Source of the DNA: JANRKN01 sp033763435
GTDB lineage: Bacteria; Planctomycetota; Phycisphaerae; Phycisphaerales; UBA1924
Assembly (NCBI GenBank): GCA_033763435.1
Contig: JANRKN010000118.1
Coordinates: 1 to 41,236 of the forward strand
Direction: 5' to 3'
Length of the DNA stretch: 41,236 nt
A program made the position numbers and the translations under genes. The notes beneath the pieces were generated by a model. The model ran no database searches, was not told the origin of the DNA, and saw only the letters and a program-made list of their open reading frames with translations. The first letter of the stretch is position 1. The number at the start of each line of letters is the position of its first letter. Positions 29,758 to 37,301 of this stretch are shown here, one piece after another.

Positions 29758-30329
29758 ACCACCTCTCCCTCGCGCTCGTGCCCGTCGCGGCGCTGGTCTG
29801 GGCCCTTCCCGGCTGCGACGACAAGGCGCCCGAGCCCACCGACACGCACCAGACCGTCAAGCTCGCGGGCAAGTCGTTCAAGCTCGAGCTGGCGCTCGAC
29901 GACGAGAAGCGCTTCAAGGGGCTCAGCTTCCGCAACGACATCCCGGCCGACGGGGGCATGCTGTTCGTGTTCACCGACCGTGGCACGCGCGTGCAGAACT
30001 TCGTGATGCGCGACTGCGCGGTGCCGATCGACATCATTTATCTCGATCCGGCGGGGCGGATCACCGCGATGCACGCGATGACGCCCGAACCGCCTCGGGG
30101 CGAGGGCGAGAAGGAAAACTCGGCGCCGTTCGCGGGTGCGCCTGAGTGGGCATGGACCAACGCGCGCTACGAGGCGCGGCTCAAGCAGTACTCCTCGCGC
30201 TACGCGGCCCAGTTCGTCATCGAGCTCAAGGGCGGCACGCTCGAAGAGCTGAAGAAGGCCGACGCGAAGTTCAAGGAAGGCGCGAAGGTTGAGCTGCCGA
30301 TCGAGTCGCTGAAGAAGCGGGCGAAGTGA
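29742..30329 (+). CDS. DUF192 family lipoprotein
   Basis: 195 residues from ATG 29742, which has GAGG 7-8 nt upstream; ATG 29754 (ATGA with the gluQ stop) is an alternative. The signal peptide LALVPVAALVWALPGC has its lipobox Cys at 25. Residues about 38-110 carry the DUF192 core: GKSFKLELALDDEKRFKGLSFR, GGMLFVFTD, QNFVMRDCAVPIDIIYLD and ITAMHAM. The remainder (about 125-195) matches the family's C-terminal strand-helix part with a Lys/Glu-rich tail. Function of DUF192 is unknown; carbohydrate or envelope roles are only suggested. It is translationally coupled to gluQ and ends at a heptamer inverted repeat. Confidence 0.88.
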   Translation: MAARMNHLSLALVPVAALVWALPGCDDKAPEPTDTHQTVKLAGKSFKLELALDDEKRFKGLSFRNDIPADGGMLFVFTDRGTRVQNFVMRDCAVPIDIIYLDPAGRITAMHAMTPEPPRGEGEKENSAPFAGAPEWAWTNARYEARLKQYSSRYAAQFVIELKGGTLEELKKADAKFKEGAKVELPIESLKKRAK

Positions 30330-30336
30330 CGGGGGC

Positions 30337-30421
30337 AGAGGCCAGTGGCCAGTGGGCAATCGCCAGTCGGGGCCGGCGATCGTGTACGGTCTTTGCCACT
30401 GGCGACTGGCTACTGGCCACT
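30337..30421. repeat. heptamer-based inverted repeat between DUF192 and purH
   Basis: The left arm (30344-30367) and right arm (30398-30421) are 24 nt each and reverse-complementary at 21 of 24 positions, with a 30-nt loop. Each arm is built of 7-nt units of the form AGTNGCC; the reverse complement of the right arm is three near-perfect units plus AGT. The repeat sits between convergent gene ends, 9 nt before the purH stop codon. Confidence 0.8.
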
Positions 30422-30429
30422 CCTCCCTC

Positions 30430-32049
30430 TCAATGCCTGAAGTGCCTGATGCCCGTCGTGAGGCACGTGATGCCGCGGGCTTGGCAGAGGTCGAAGGTGT
30501 CCTGATCGCGCTTGGAGCCGCCCGGGTGAACGATCGCGCGGACGCCCGCGTCGGCGAGGATCGTCGGGCCGTCGGCGAAGGGGAAGAAAGCGTCCGAGCA
30601 AGCCACGGCGCCCCGCGCGCCCGCGCCGGCTTTCTCGGCGGCAATCCGGCACGAGGTCAGCCGGTCCATCTGCCCCGCGCCCGCGCCCAGCAGCCTGAGC
30701 GTGCCCGAGGGCTCCACGGCGCCGATGCTCACCGCGTTGGACAGCAGCGCACGCGTGACGATCTCCAGGAACAGCGCGGTGTCGATCGTGCGATCGTCCG
30801 CCGCGGGCCCGGCGCGGTGTTCGATCGTCGCGCGCGTTGAGAGCTTGTCGTCCCGCCGCTGGGCGAGCAGCCCGCCCGGAATGGCCTTGTATTCCAAGGA
30901 TGAGGATTCGAGCGCCGCTGGGGGCGTGATCGCGGTCGCGAGGATCCGCAGGTTGGCCGAGCGCGCCTGCAGGCGCGCGAGCGCGGCGGTGGAGTAGCCG
31001 GGCGCGATCAGCACCTCGAAGAACCGGCCCTGAGCGGCGATGGCTTCCGCGGCGGGCTCGTCGATCGGGACGGACACGGCCAGGATCCCACCGAACGCGG
31101 CGATCGGGTCGCCCGCGATCGCGGCCTCGATCGCCTCCGCGGCCGAGCGCGCGCGGGCCGAAGCGCCGCACGGGTTGTTGTGCTTGATGACCGCGGCGGC
31201 CGCGCCGTCGAAGCTGCGCGCCAGCGCCTGCACGAGCGCGAGCGCGGACGAACCGTCGGCGATGTTGTTGTACGAGAGTTCCTTGCCGTGGAGCTGCTCG
31301 GCGCCCGGAAGCGTTCCCTCGATCGAGCGTCCGGGCGTGCGATAGAGCGCGGCGGGCTGGTGCGGGTTCTCGCCGTAGCGCAGCTCGTCGGCCTTGACAA
31401 AGTGCAGATCGAGCACGGGCGGGAAGAGGTTGTGGGTCGCGTCGTGGGCGGGCGCGGCCTGGGCCAGATACGCCGCAATGGCCGCGTCGTAGCGCGCGGT
31501 GTGCTCGAAGGCCGACGCCGCGAGGCGCGAACGCGTCGCGAGCGACGTGCCGCCGGTCTGGGTGAGTTCCTCGGCAACCGAGGCGTAGTCAGCGGGGCTG
31601 GTGAGCACGGTGACGGACTCGAAGTTCTTGGAGGCCGAGCGGATCATCGCGGGCCCGCCGATGTCGATCTGTTCGATCGCTTCGTCGCGCGTGACGCCCG
31701 GGCGGGCGATGGTCTTCTGGAAGGGGTAGAGGTTGACGCAGACGAGGTCGATGGGCGTGAAGCCGTGGGTGCGGAGCGCGGCCATGTGGGCGGGGTCATC
31801 GCGCAGGGCGAGCAGTGCGCCGTGGACCGCGGGGTGAAGGGTCTTCACACGCCCGTCCATGATCTCCGGGAAGCCCGTGACGTCGGAGATGCCGGTGACC
31901 TTGAGGCCCGCGTCGCGGAGGCTCGCGGCGGTGCCGCCGGTGGAGATGAGCTCGACTCCGCGCGAGGCGAGGGCGCGCGCGAAGTCGACCAGGCCCGACT
32001 TGTCAGAGACCGAAAGCAGCGCACGGCGGATCGGGAGGTGGTCGCTCAT
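30430..32049 (-). CDS. purH: bifunctional AICAR transformylase / IMP cyclohydrolase
   Basis: 539 residues from ATG 32049. The N-terminal IMP cyclohydrolase domain (about 1-200) shows RRALLSVSDKSGL, ELISTGGTAASL, MDGRVKTLHPAVHGALL and NLYPFQKTI. The AICAR transformylase domain has LRYGENPHQPAALY, KELSYNNIADGSSAL, the catalytic K-H pair in VIKHNNPCGAS, and AFGGILAV. The end SDAFFPFADG...AIVHPGGSKRDQDTFDLC is standard. It catalyses the last two steps of IMP synthesis. TACGCT (32061-32056) ends 6 nt before the ATG with no Shine-Dalgarno, and an intrinsic terminator (32084-32119) separates it from the upstream lipoprotein gene. Another purine gene, purL, lies at the right edge. Confidence 0.97.
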   Translation of the reverse strand: MSDHLPIRRALLSVSDKSGLVDFARALASRGVELISTGGTAASLRDAGLKVTGISDVTGFPEIMDGRVKTLHPAVHGALLALRDDPAHMAALRTHGFTPIDLVCVNLYPFQKTIARPGVTRDEAIEQIDIGGPAMIRSASKNFESVTVLTSPADYASVAEELTQTGGTSLATRSRLAASAFEHTARYDAAIAAYLAQAAPAHDATHNLFPPVLDLHFVKADELRYGENPHQPAALYRTPGRSIEGTLPGAEQLHGKELSYNNIADGSSALALVQALARSFDGAAAAVIKHNNPCGASARARSAAEAIEAAIAGDPIAAFGGILAVSVPIDEPAAEAIAAQGRFFEVLIAPGYSTAALARLQARSANLRILATAITPPAALESSSLEYKAIPGGLLAQRRDDKLSTRATIEHRAGPAADDRTIDTALFLEIVTRALLSNAVSIGAVEPSGTLRLLGAGAGQMDRLTSCRIAAEKAGAGARGAVACSDAFFPFADGPTILADAGVRAIVHPGGSKRDQDTFDLCQARGITCLTTGIRHFRH

Positions 32050-32055
32050 GCGCCA

Positions 32056-32061
32056 AGCGTA
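32056..32061 (-). promoter_or_regulatory. TACGCT -10-like box before purH
   Basis: On the minus strand TACGCT (32061 to 32056) is followed by TGGCGC and ATG 32049. No ribosome-binding site is present. The terminator at 32084-32119 just upstream makes an independent purH promoter necessary, which supports this box. Confidence 0.48.
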
Positions 32062-32083
32062 CGGGCGGAGTTCTCGCGTGCCC

Positions 32084-32119
32084 TGCAAAAACACACACGC
32101 CCCGGAAGGCCGGGGCGTG
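32084..32119 (-). terminator. intrinsic terminator of the PQQ-repeat lipoprotein gene
   Basis: A perfect 10-bp stem CACGCCCCGG (32096-32105) / CCGGGGCGTG (32110-32119) with loop AAGG. On the minus strand it is followed by TGTGTTTTTG (to 32084). It lies 39 nt beyond the lipoprotein stop, before purH. Confidence 0.8.
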
Positions 32120-32157
32120 CGAGGTTCAGCGTGAGCGTTGGAATCCGCAATACAGAC

Positions 32158-33354
32158 TTAACGGGGCGTCAGCTTGCCCACGACGCCCGAGGCGGACACG
32201 GCGTACAGGTTGCCGTCCTCGGCCTGATCGGCGACGATCTGCGTGATCGAGGGCGTCTGGAAGCTCTGGAGCACGGCGCCCGTCGCGCGCTCGAGCACCG
32301 TGAGCGTGCCGTTGCCGAAGACGAGCAGGTTGGAGCCCCGCGCCGCGATCAGCCGGCCCGAGACGCCCCGGTTGGTCCAGAGAGGCTGGCCGCTCAGAGC
32401 GTTGATGGCGGTGAAGGTGTCGTTCTCGGCCGTGAGGTAGACGGTCGAGCCGATGGCCTCGGGCGCGCCGCGGAGGGGCGAGTTGGTGCGGATGCGCCAC
32501 AGCTGCGCACCGGTGGGCGAGAAGCCGTAGATCGACTGATCGAGCGAGGCGATGACGACGACGGGGCCCGCGGCAACGGGCGCGTGGGCGGCGCCGCCGA
32601 AGAGCTGGGCCTTGCCACGGATGCTGCCCGACGAAGCGTCGAGGATCGCGACCTCGCCGCGCTGGCTGATGGCGGCCAGCGCGGCGATCGAGGCCTCGTC
32701 GCTCGCGGGCGCGGCAGGACCGATCGAGGAGGACGATGCGCCGATCGCGGCCGGGCGGACGTTGACCGCCGAGTCCATCGCGTAGCCCCAGGTGCGGATG
32801 CGCTTGGTGAGGTCGTGAGCGAAGACGACGCCCATCGGCCCGCCGAAGACCAGCGCGTTGCCGACGAGCACGGGGGGCGTGTTCGCGACCGCGGCGAGGA
32901 CCTGGCGATCCTCGAGCCCGCCGACGTCCTTGTTGAGGACGAAGACATCAGACTCCGAAGCGACATAGACCGACGACCCCGCGCGGGCGATGCCGACGAA
33001 CCGCGTCAGGCGCCCGGCGAGCTGGTTGTGCCAGCGCCGACGGCCCGTCGCGGTCTCCAGCGCCGAGACGGTCGAGCCCGAGGACTGGGCCAGCACAAGG
33101 TCGGCGTAGGGGCGAAGAGTGGTGATGCGCTCGCCGCGCTCCATCGTGGGGAAGCCGCGCCATTCGAGGCGGTAACCGGCGCGGGCCCAGTCGGCGTCGT
33201 TGAGCTGGAACGCCTGGGCGCGGGCGTCGAAGTTGGTGTCGAGCCCGGCGGGGCGCGAGTGTGTCTCGCAGCCGGTCAGGCCCGCGAGGGCAAGGGCCGC
33301 CGCGGAAACCACCGCGAGCATCCGACGAGAGCGATCGGCGACATTGTGGATCAT
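32158..33354 (-). CDS. PQQ-like beta-propeller lipoprotein
   Basis: 398 residues from ATG 33354. The signal peptide MLAVVSAAALALAGLTGC places the lipobox Cys at 29. The mature part is a series of ~40-residue beta units with the usual propeller wording: VSALETATGRRRWHNQL, VYVASESDVFVLNKD, VAILDASSGSIRGKAQL, YGFSPTGAQLWRIRT, TFTAINALSGQPLWTN and LTVLERATGAVLQSF. This resembles the PQQ_2/BamB-like repeat family. No catalytic motif is visible. Envelope location is supported by the lipobox; a BamB-like assembly role is possible but not shown. It is monocistronic: a strong terminator follows, and it diverges from ribE across 176 nt. Confidence 0.85.
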   Translation of the reverse strand: MIHNVADRSRRMLAVVSAAALALAGLTGCETHSRPAGLDTNFDARAQAFQLNDADWARAGYRLEWRGFPTMERGERITTLRPYADLVLAQSSGSTVSALETATGRRRWHNQLAGRLTRFVGIARAGSSVYVASESDVFVLNKDVGGLEDRQVLAAVANTPPVLVGNALVFGGPMGVVFAHDLTKRIRTWGYAMDSAVNVRPAAIGASSSSIGPAAPASDEASIAALAAISQRGEVAILDASSGSIRGKAQLFGGAAHAPVAAGPVVVIASLDQSIYGFSPTGAQLWRIRTNSPLRGAPEAIGSTVYLTAENDTFTAINALSGQPLWTNRGVSGRLIAARGSNLLVFGNGTLTVLERATGAVLQSFQTPSITQIVADQAEDGNLYAVSASGVVGKLTPR

Positions 33355-33530
33355 GCGACAGGCTTCCGTTGGCTTCAGCAGACGTCCGAACTCAAGACCC
33401 GGCCCCAACCCCGTGAGGGGGAAAGAATAGCGGACCAACGCCCGCCGCGTCCGGACCGGGGCTGTTTCCCGACCGGCCCCGCGGGGGGCGCCGCGCTCGG
33501 CTCCGGGCCGGCCTGTGGGAGTCTCTGCGC

Positions 33531-34220
33531 ATGTTTACGGGCATCATCGAGGGCCTCGGCATTCTGCGGGCCCGGCGCGAGCTGCCCACGCCGACGACCG
33601 GCTGGGCCGCGGGGCTCGAGGGCGTGCTGAGGCTCGAGGTCGAGCCGCTGGCCTCCGCGCCGGGGGGGCCGGTCTGGCCCGAGGGAACGCCCGCCGCCGG
33701 GCCGTGGGTCGAGGGCGAGTCGATCGCGGTCCACGGCGTGTGCCTCACGCTGGTCCGTCCTCCCGCGCCGGGCGCGCCGCTGGAGTTTGACGTCATCCCG
33801 GAAACGCTCGCCAAGACAACCCTGGGCGACATGGACCTCGGCGCGCGCGTCCATCTTGAACGAGCCGCCCGGGCCTCGACGCTCATGGGCGGGCACGTCG
33901 TGCAAGGGCACGTCGATGGCGTCGGGCGCGTCCTCTCGATCACCACCGACCGCGGCTGGCGCGCGAAGATCTCCGTCCCCGCGCACCTCGCGGCGTATCT
34001 GGTCCCCAAGGGCTCGATCGCCGTCGACGGCGTCTCGCTCACCCTCGCCGAGGTCTTCCCCGCCGAACAGGCCTTCGAGATCGCGCTGATCCCGACCACC
34101 CTCGCCAAGACCACGCTCGGCGCGCTCTCGCCCGGCGCCCCGGTCCACATCGAGTGCGACCCGATGGCCAAGACGATCGTGCACTACCTTCGGCACTTCT
34201 CCGCGTCGGGGCGGGGCTGA
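33531..34220 (+). CDS. ribE: riboflavin synthase alpha subunit
   Basis: 229 residues beginning MFTGIIEGLG, the invariant family start. Two lumazine-binding beta-barrel repeats follow: GESIAVHGVCLTLV...FDVIPETLAKTTLGDMDLGARVHLERA for the first, and STLMGGHVVQGHVDGVGRV...KGSIAVDGVSLTLAEV...FEIALIPTTLAKTTLG for the second. The N-terminal repeat has a ~20-residue Pro/Gly insertion (about 45-65) relative to common homologues. It dismutates two 6,7-dimethyl-8-ribityllumazines to riboflavin. No FMN riboswitch-like sequence is visible upstream. ruvC starts 3 nt after its stop, so the two are one transcription unit. Confidence 0.96.
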   Translation: MFTGIIEGLGILRARRELPTPTTGWAAGLEGVLRLEVEPLASAPGGPVWPEGTPAAGPWVEGESIAVHGVCLTLVRPPAPGAPLEFDVIPETLAKTTLGDMDLGARVHLERAARASTLMGGHVVQGHVDGVGRVLSITTDRGWRAKISVPAHLAAYLVPKGSIAVDGVSLTLAEVFPAEQAFEIALIPTTLAKTTLGALSPGAPVHIECDPMAKTIVHYLRHFSASGRG

Positions 34221-34223
34221 GCG

Positions 34224-34748
34224 ATGCGGTACCTGGGCATTGACCCCGGCCTGCGGATCACCGGCTATGGGTGCCTCGAGCTCCCGGCCTCGGGGCTGCG
34301 GATCGGCCAGGCGCCGACGATCGTCGAGGCGGGTGTTTTTCGCTTAGGGAAAAACGGCCCTGAGCCGGGCAAGTCGATTGCGAGCGTCTCCGCGCGGCTC
34401 TTGGAGCTGGACGCGGACCTGCGCGATCTCTTCGACCGCGTGAGGCCCGACGTCGTCGCGGTCGAGGCGCTGTTCGCGCATCCCAAGCACCCGGCGACCG
34501 CGATCGTGATGGCGCACGCGCGGGGCGTGATCCTGCTCAACGTGCGCCGGGCGGGCCTGCCGCTGGTCGAGCTGCGCCCGCGCGAGGTAAAGAAGTCGCT
34601 GACGATGTGGGGCGCGGCGGGCAAGGACCAGATGCAGCGGGCGGTGCAGGCGCGCTTCGGGCTCGCGGAGGCGCCTTCGCCCCCGGACGTGGCGGACGCG
34701 ATCGCGATCGCGCTGTGCGCCGCGGAGCGGGGCGAGCTGCGGGCCTGA
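34224..34748 (+). CDS. ruvC: Holliday junction resolvase RuvC
   Basis: 174 residues. Catalytic acidic residues are D7 (LGIDPGLRITGYG), E81 (VVAVEALFAHPKHP), D155 and D158 (PDVADAIAIALC), matching E. coli D7, E66, D138 and D141. ARGVILLNV and ELRPREVKKSLT are also typical. It resolves four-way junctions together with RuvAB, which are not in the window. It begins 3 nt after ribE and is followed by a 45-nt gap. An 11-bp perfect tandem duplication (34739-34760) spans its stop codon. Confidence 0.96.
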   Translation: MRYLGIDPGLRITGYGCLELPASGLRIGQAPTIVEAGVFRLGKNGPEPGKSIASVSARLLELDADLRDLFDRVRPDVVAVEALFAHPKHPATAIVMAHARGVILLNVRRAGLPLVELRPREVKKSLTMWGAAGKDQMQRAVQARFGLAEAPSPPDVADAIAIALCAAERGELRA

Positions 34749-34760
34749 GGCGGGCCTGAG
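34739..34760 (+). repeat. perfect 11-bp tandem duplication across the ruvC stop
   Basis: GCGGGCCTGAG occurs at 34739-34749 and again at 34750-34760. The ruvC TGA (34746-34748) lies in the first copy; the duplicate sits in the downstream spacer. Confidence 0.85.
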
Positions 34761-34780
34761 GCCCGGCCGTGTGCGGGCCG

Positions 34781-34786
34781 TAGAAT
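34781..34786 (+). promoter_or_regulatory. TAGAAT -10-like box before the sigma-54 regulator
   Basis: TAGAAT (5 of 6 to TATAAT) ends 7 nt before ATG 34794 without a Shine-Dalgarno. It also argues for ATG 34794 over GTG 34788. Confidence 0.5.
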
Positions 34787-34793
34787 CGTGCGA

Positions 34794-36260
34794 ATGCCCA
34801 GCGAGAACGCCCGAGCTCAGGTTCTGATCGTCGAAGACGAGGCCGACCATGCCGAGGTGATGGCCGACGCGCTGAAGAAGCCCGGCCATGTCTGCACGAT
34901 CGTCCACGACGTCGACGCCGCGATGGACGAGCTGAAGCTCGGAGCCTTTGACGTGATCGTGACCGACCTTCGGATGCCCGCGAGCGCCGGGAAGCACGGC
35001 ACCGCGCCCGACGGGGGCGACGCGGGGCTCAAGGTGCTCGAGGCCGCGCGAAGGCTTCAGCCCAACGCCGAGGTCGTGATGGTTACCGCGCACGGCGACG
35101 TGCCGACCGCGCGGGCCGCGTTCAAGCACGGCGCGTACGACTTCATCCAGAAGCCGCTGGACCTTGAGGTCTTCCGCAATCTCATCAACCGTGCGGCCGA
35201 GACGGTGCTGCTGCGGCATCGCAACTCGGAACTCTCGGGCAAGCTCGAGTCGGCGGGCTTCGAAGGCCTGATCGCCGAGAGCGAGCCGATGCGCCGGGTG
35301 CTGCGGACGGTCAAGACCATCGCGCCCTCGAATCTGCCCGTGCTGATCACGGGCGAGAGCGGCACGGGCAAGGAACTCGTCGCCGCGGCCATCCACCGCA
35401 ACAGCCGACGCAGCACCAACCGCTACGTCACGTTCAACTGCGCGGGCCAGAGCGAAACGCTGCTCGAAGACGCGCTCTTCGGGCACGTCCGCGGCGCGTT
35501 CACGGGCGCCGAGAAGGACCGTGAGGGCGTCTTCGAGTACGCCTCGGGCGGCACGCTGTTCCTCGATGAGATCGGCGACATGCCCATGACGATGCAGGCC
35601 AAGCTGCTGCGCGTCCTGGAGAGCGGCGAACTCGTGCGCCTGGGCAGCAACGAAGCGCGCAAGGCCGACGTGCGGTTCATCAGCGCGACCAACCGCGACC
35701 TGAAAGAGATGGTCGCGGCCGGAACGTTCCGGGGCGACCTGTACTTCCGGATCAACGGCTCGCACGTGCACCTGCCGCCGCTGCGCGAGCGTCGGGAGGA
35801 CATCCCGCCGCTGGTGCGCTTTGCGGTCGACAAGTTTGCCGCGCAGCTGAACCCCGACGCGCCGAGCCCGCGGATCACCGACGCGGCGATGATGCGCCTG
35901 ACCAGCTACGCCTGGCCCGGCAACGTGCGCCAGCTCATGAACGTCGCGCAGAGCATGACCGTCGTCGCGATGTCCGATGCCGGCGGTGGGGGTGGTGGGG
36001 GCGGTGGGGGTGGTGAGGCGGTGATCGACGTTCGGCACGTGCCCGAAGAGATCCGCGAGGGCGACGGCCCCGAGCTCGCGGTCGAGGATTCCGGTACGGC
36101 CACGGGCAGCCTCGCGGGCACGACGCTCGAGCAGATCGAAAAGCGCGCCATCCGCGAAACCCTGCGGCTCACCGGCGGCAACCGCGAACAGGCCGCGAAA
36201 ATGCTCGGCATCGGCGAACGCACGCTCTACCGCAAACTCAAGGAATACGGGCTGCGCTAA
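34794..36260 (+). CDS. sigma-54-dependent response regulator, NtrC family
   Basis: 488 residues. The receiver domain (about 6-130) has VEDEADHAE, the phospho-acceptor Asp in VTDLRMP, VTAHGD and FIQKPLD. It contains a ~12-residue insertion (SAGKHGTAPDGGD) after the Asp loop. The AAA+ domain (about 155-390) has Walker A GESGTGKE, the GAFTGA loop that contacts sigma-54, Walker B GGTLFLDEIGDM and the Arg finger region LRERREDIPPLV. An 11-glycine linker follows (397-407), then a Fis-type helix-turn-helix (about 440-488, LRLTGGNREQAAKMLGIGERTLYRKLKEYGL). It activates sigma-54 promoters after phosphorylation. No partner kinase is adjacent. Confidence 0.95.
   Translation: MPSENARAQVLIVEDEADHAEVMADALKKPGHVCTIVHDVDAAMDELKLGAFDVIVTDLRMPASAGKHGTAPDGGDAGLKVLEAARRLQPNAEVVMVTAHGDVPTARAAFKHGAYDFIQKPLDLEVFRNLINRAAETVLLRHRNSELSGKLESAGFEGLIAESEPMRRVLRTVKTIAPSNLPVLITGESGTGKELVAAAIHRNSRRSTNRYVTFNCAGQSETLLEDALFGHVRGAFTGAEKDREGVFEYASGGTLFLDEIGDMPMTMQAKLLRVLESGELVRLGSNEARKADVRFISATNRDLKEMVAAGTFRGDLYFRINGSHVHLPPLRERREDIPPLVRFAVDKFAAQLNPDAPSPRITDAAMMRLTSYAWPGNVRQLMNVAQSMTVVAMSDAGGGGGGGGGGGEAVIDVRHVPEEIREGDGPELAVEDSGTATGSLAGTTLEQIEKRAIRETLRLTGGNREQAAKMLGIGERTLYRKLKEYGLR
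35982..36017 (+). repeat. 18-bp tandem duplication encoding a polyglycine linker
   Basis: Units 35982-35999 and 36000-36017 are 17 of 18 identical (pattern GGCGGTGGGGGTGGTGRG). In frame they give eleven consecutive glycines between the AAA+ and DNA-binding domains. The coding strand is also G-quadruplex-prone. Confidence 0.85.
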
Positions 36261-36263
36261 GCT
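36258..36263 (+). promoter_or_regulatory. TANNNT box spanning the stop of the sigma-54 regulator gene
   Basis: TAAGCT includes the TAA stop (36258-36260) and ends 6 nt before ATG 36270, as at 7656-7661. No Shine-Dalgarno precedes the ATG. Confidence 0.28.
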
Positions 36264-36269
36264 GCGCCC

Positions 36270-37301
36270 ATGCTCGCGATCCGCGTCCATTCCTTCGGCG
36301 GCCCCGAGGTTCTCCGGCTTGACACCGTCCCCGCGCTCCCCGCGCCCGGGCCCACGCAGGTGCTCGTCCGGCTGAGTGCCGCGGGCGTAAACCCGGTCGA
36401 TACGTACATCCGCGCGGGCAACTACGGCCCGCGCGAGTTTCCCTTCACGCCGGGCATGGACGGCGCGGGCGTGGTCGAAGCCCTGGGCGCGGAAGTCGCG
36501 GCACGCCGACCCGATCTCGCTCCCGGCGCGCGCGTCTGGGTCTGCCGGAGCGTCACGGGCACCTACGCCCAGTTCGCGCTCTGTGAGATGCACCAGGTCC
36601 GGCCTCTGCCCGCGCGGCTGAGCTTCGAGCAGGGCGCGGGCGTTGGCGTTGCGAGCCTCACCGCGTGGTCCGCGCTCTTTCAGCGCGGGCGGGCGCGCGC
36701 GGGCGAGACAGTGCTCGTGCGAGGCGCCAGCGGCGGCGTTGGACAGGCCGCGGTCACGCTCGCCAAGGCCGCCGGGCTCCGCGTGGTCGCTACCGCCGGC
36801 ACACCCGAGGGCCGGGCGCTCGTCGAACAGCTCGGCGCCGATGTCGTCGTCGATCACCGCGCGCCCGACTGTGAACAGCGGCTGCTCGACGCCGCGGCCA
36901 AGCTCGACTCGCGTGCGCCCCGCCCCGCGAACATCCCCGCCGGGCCCGACGTGGTCATCGAGGTCCTCGCGAACGTCAATCTCGCCAAGGATCTCGCGCT
37001 CGTGGGCTTCCGCGGGCGCATCGTCGTCGTCGGCAACCGGGGCGAGATCACGCTGAACCCCCGCGCGGCGATGGCGCGCGATGCGTCGGTCCTCGGCATG
37101 AGCCTGATGAACCTTCAACCCGCCGAGTGGGAAGAAGCTTGCGCGGCCGTCGGCGCGGCGCTGGCCTCGGGCGTGCTCACGCCGCGGGTCGCGCAGGTGT
37201 TCGATCTCGCCGATGCGCCCCGCGCGCACGAGCGCGTGATGGATCCCGCGGGTGCGCTGGGCAAGCTTGTGCTGCGGATCCCGGCGGAGCGTGAACGATG
37301 A
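36270..37301 (+). CDS. NADPH:quinone oxidoreductase-like MDR protein (zeta-crystallin type)
   Basis: 343 residues. The N-terminal GroES-like domain starts MLAIRVHSFGGPEVLRL, with AAGVNPVDTYIRAGNYG and PGMDGAGVVEALG. The Rossmann domain has GASGGVGQAAVTLAKAAG (about 152-169), then TAGTPEGRALVEQLGADVVVDHR, which suggests NADPH preference. No catalytic zinc ligands are seen, as expected for quinone reductase-type MDR proteins. Likely reduces quinones or reactive alkenals; the exact substrate is unknown. It begins 9 nt after the regulator stop and overlaps the downstream acyltransferase-like gene by ATGA (37298-37301). Confidence 0.9.
   Translation: MLAIRVHSFGGPEVLRLDTVPALPAPGPTQVLVRLSAAGVNPVDTYIRAGNYGPREFPFTPGMDGAGVVEALGAEVAARRPDLAPGARVWVCRSVTGTYAQFALCEMHQVRPLPARLSFEQGAGVGVASLTAWSALFQRGRARAGETVLVRGASGGVGQAAVTLAKAAGLRVVATAGTPEGRALVEQLGADVVVDHRAPDCEQRLLDAAAKLDSRAPRPANIPAGPDVVIEVLANVNLAKDLALVGFRGRIVVVGNRGEITLNPRAAMARDASVLGMSLMNLQPAEWEEACAAVGAALASGVLTPRVAQVFDLADAPRAHERVMDPAGALGKLVLRIPAERER

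Noticed and set aside
33355..33530. FMN riboswitch upstream of riboflavin synthase
   Set aside because: None of the conserved RFN element blocks is visible in the 176-nt spacer.
31180..33630. Long plus-strand open frame opposite purH and the propeller lipoprotein
   Set aside because: Gly/Arg/Val/Asp-rich shadow, no motif, runs through an intrinsic terminator and two real genes.
34344..37229. Long minus-strand open frame opposite ruvC, the sigma-54 regulator and the oxidoreductase
   Set aside because: Antisense composition and no recognisable domain.
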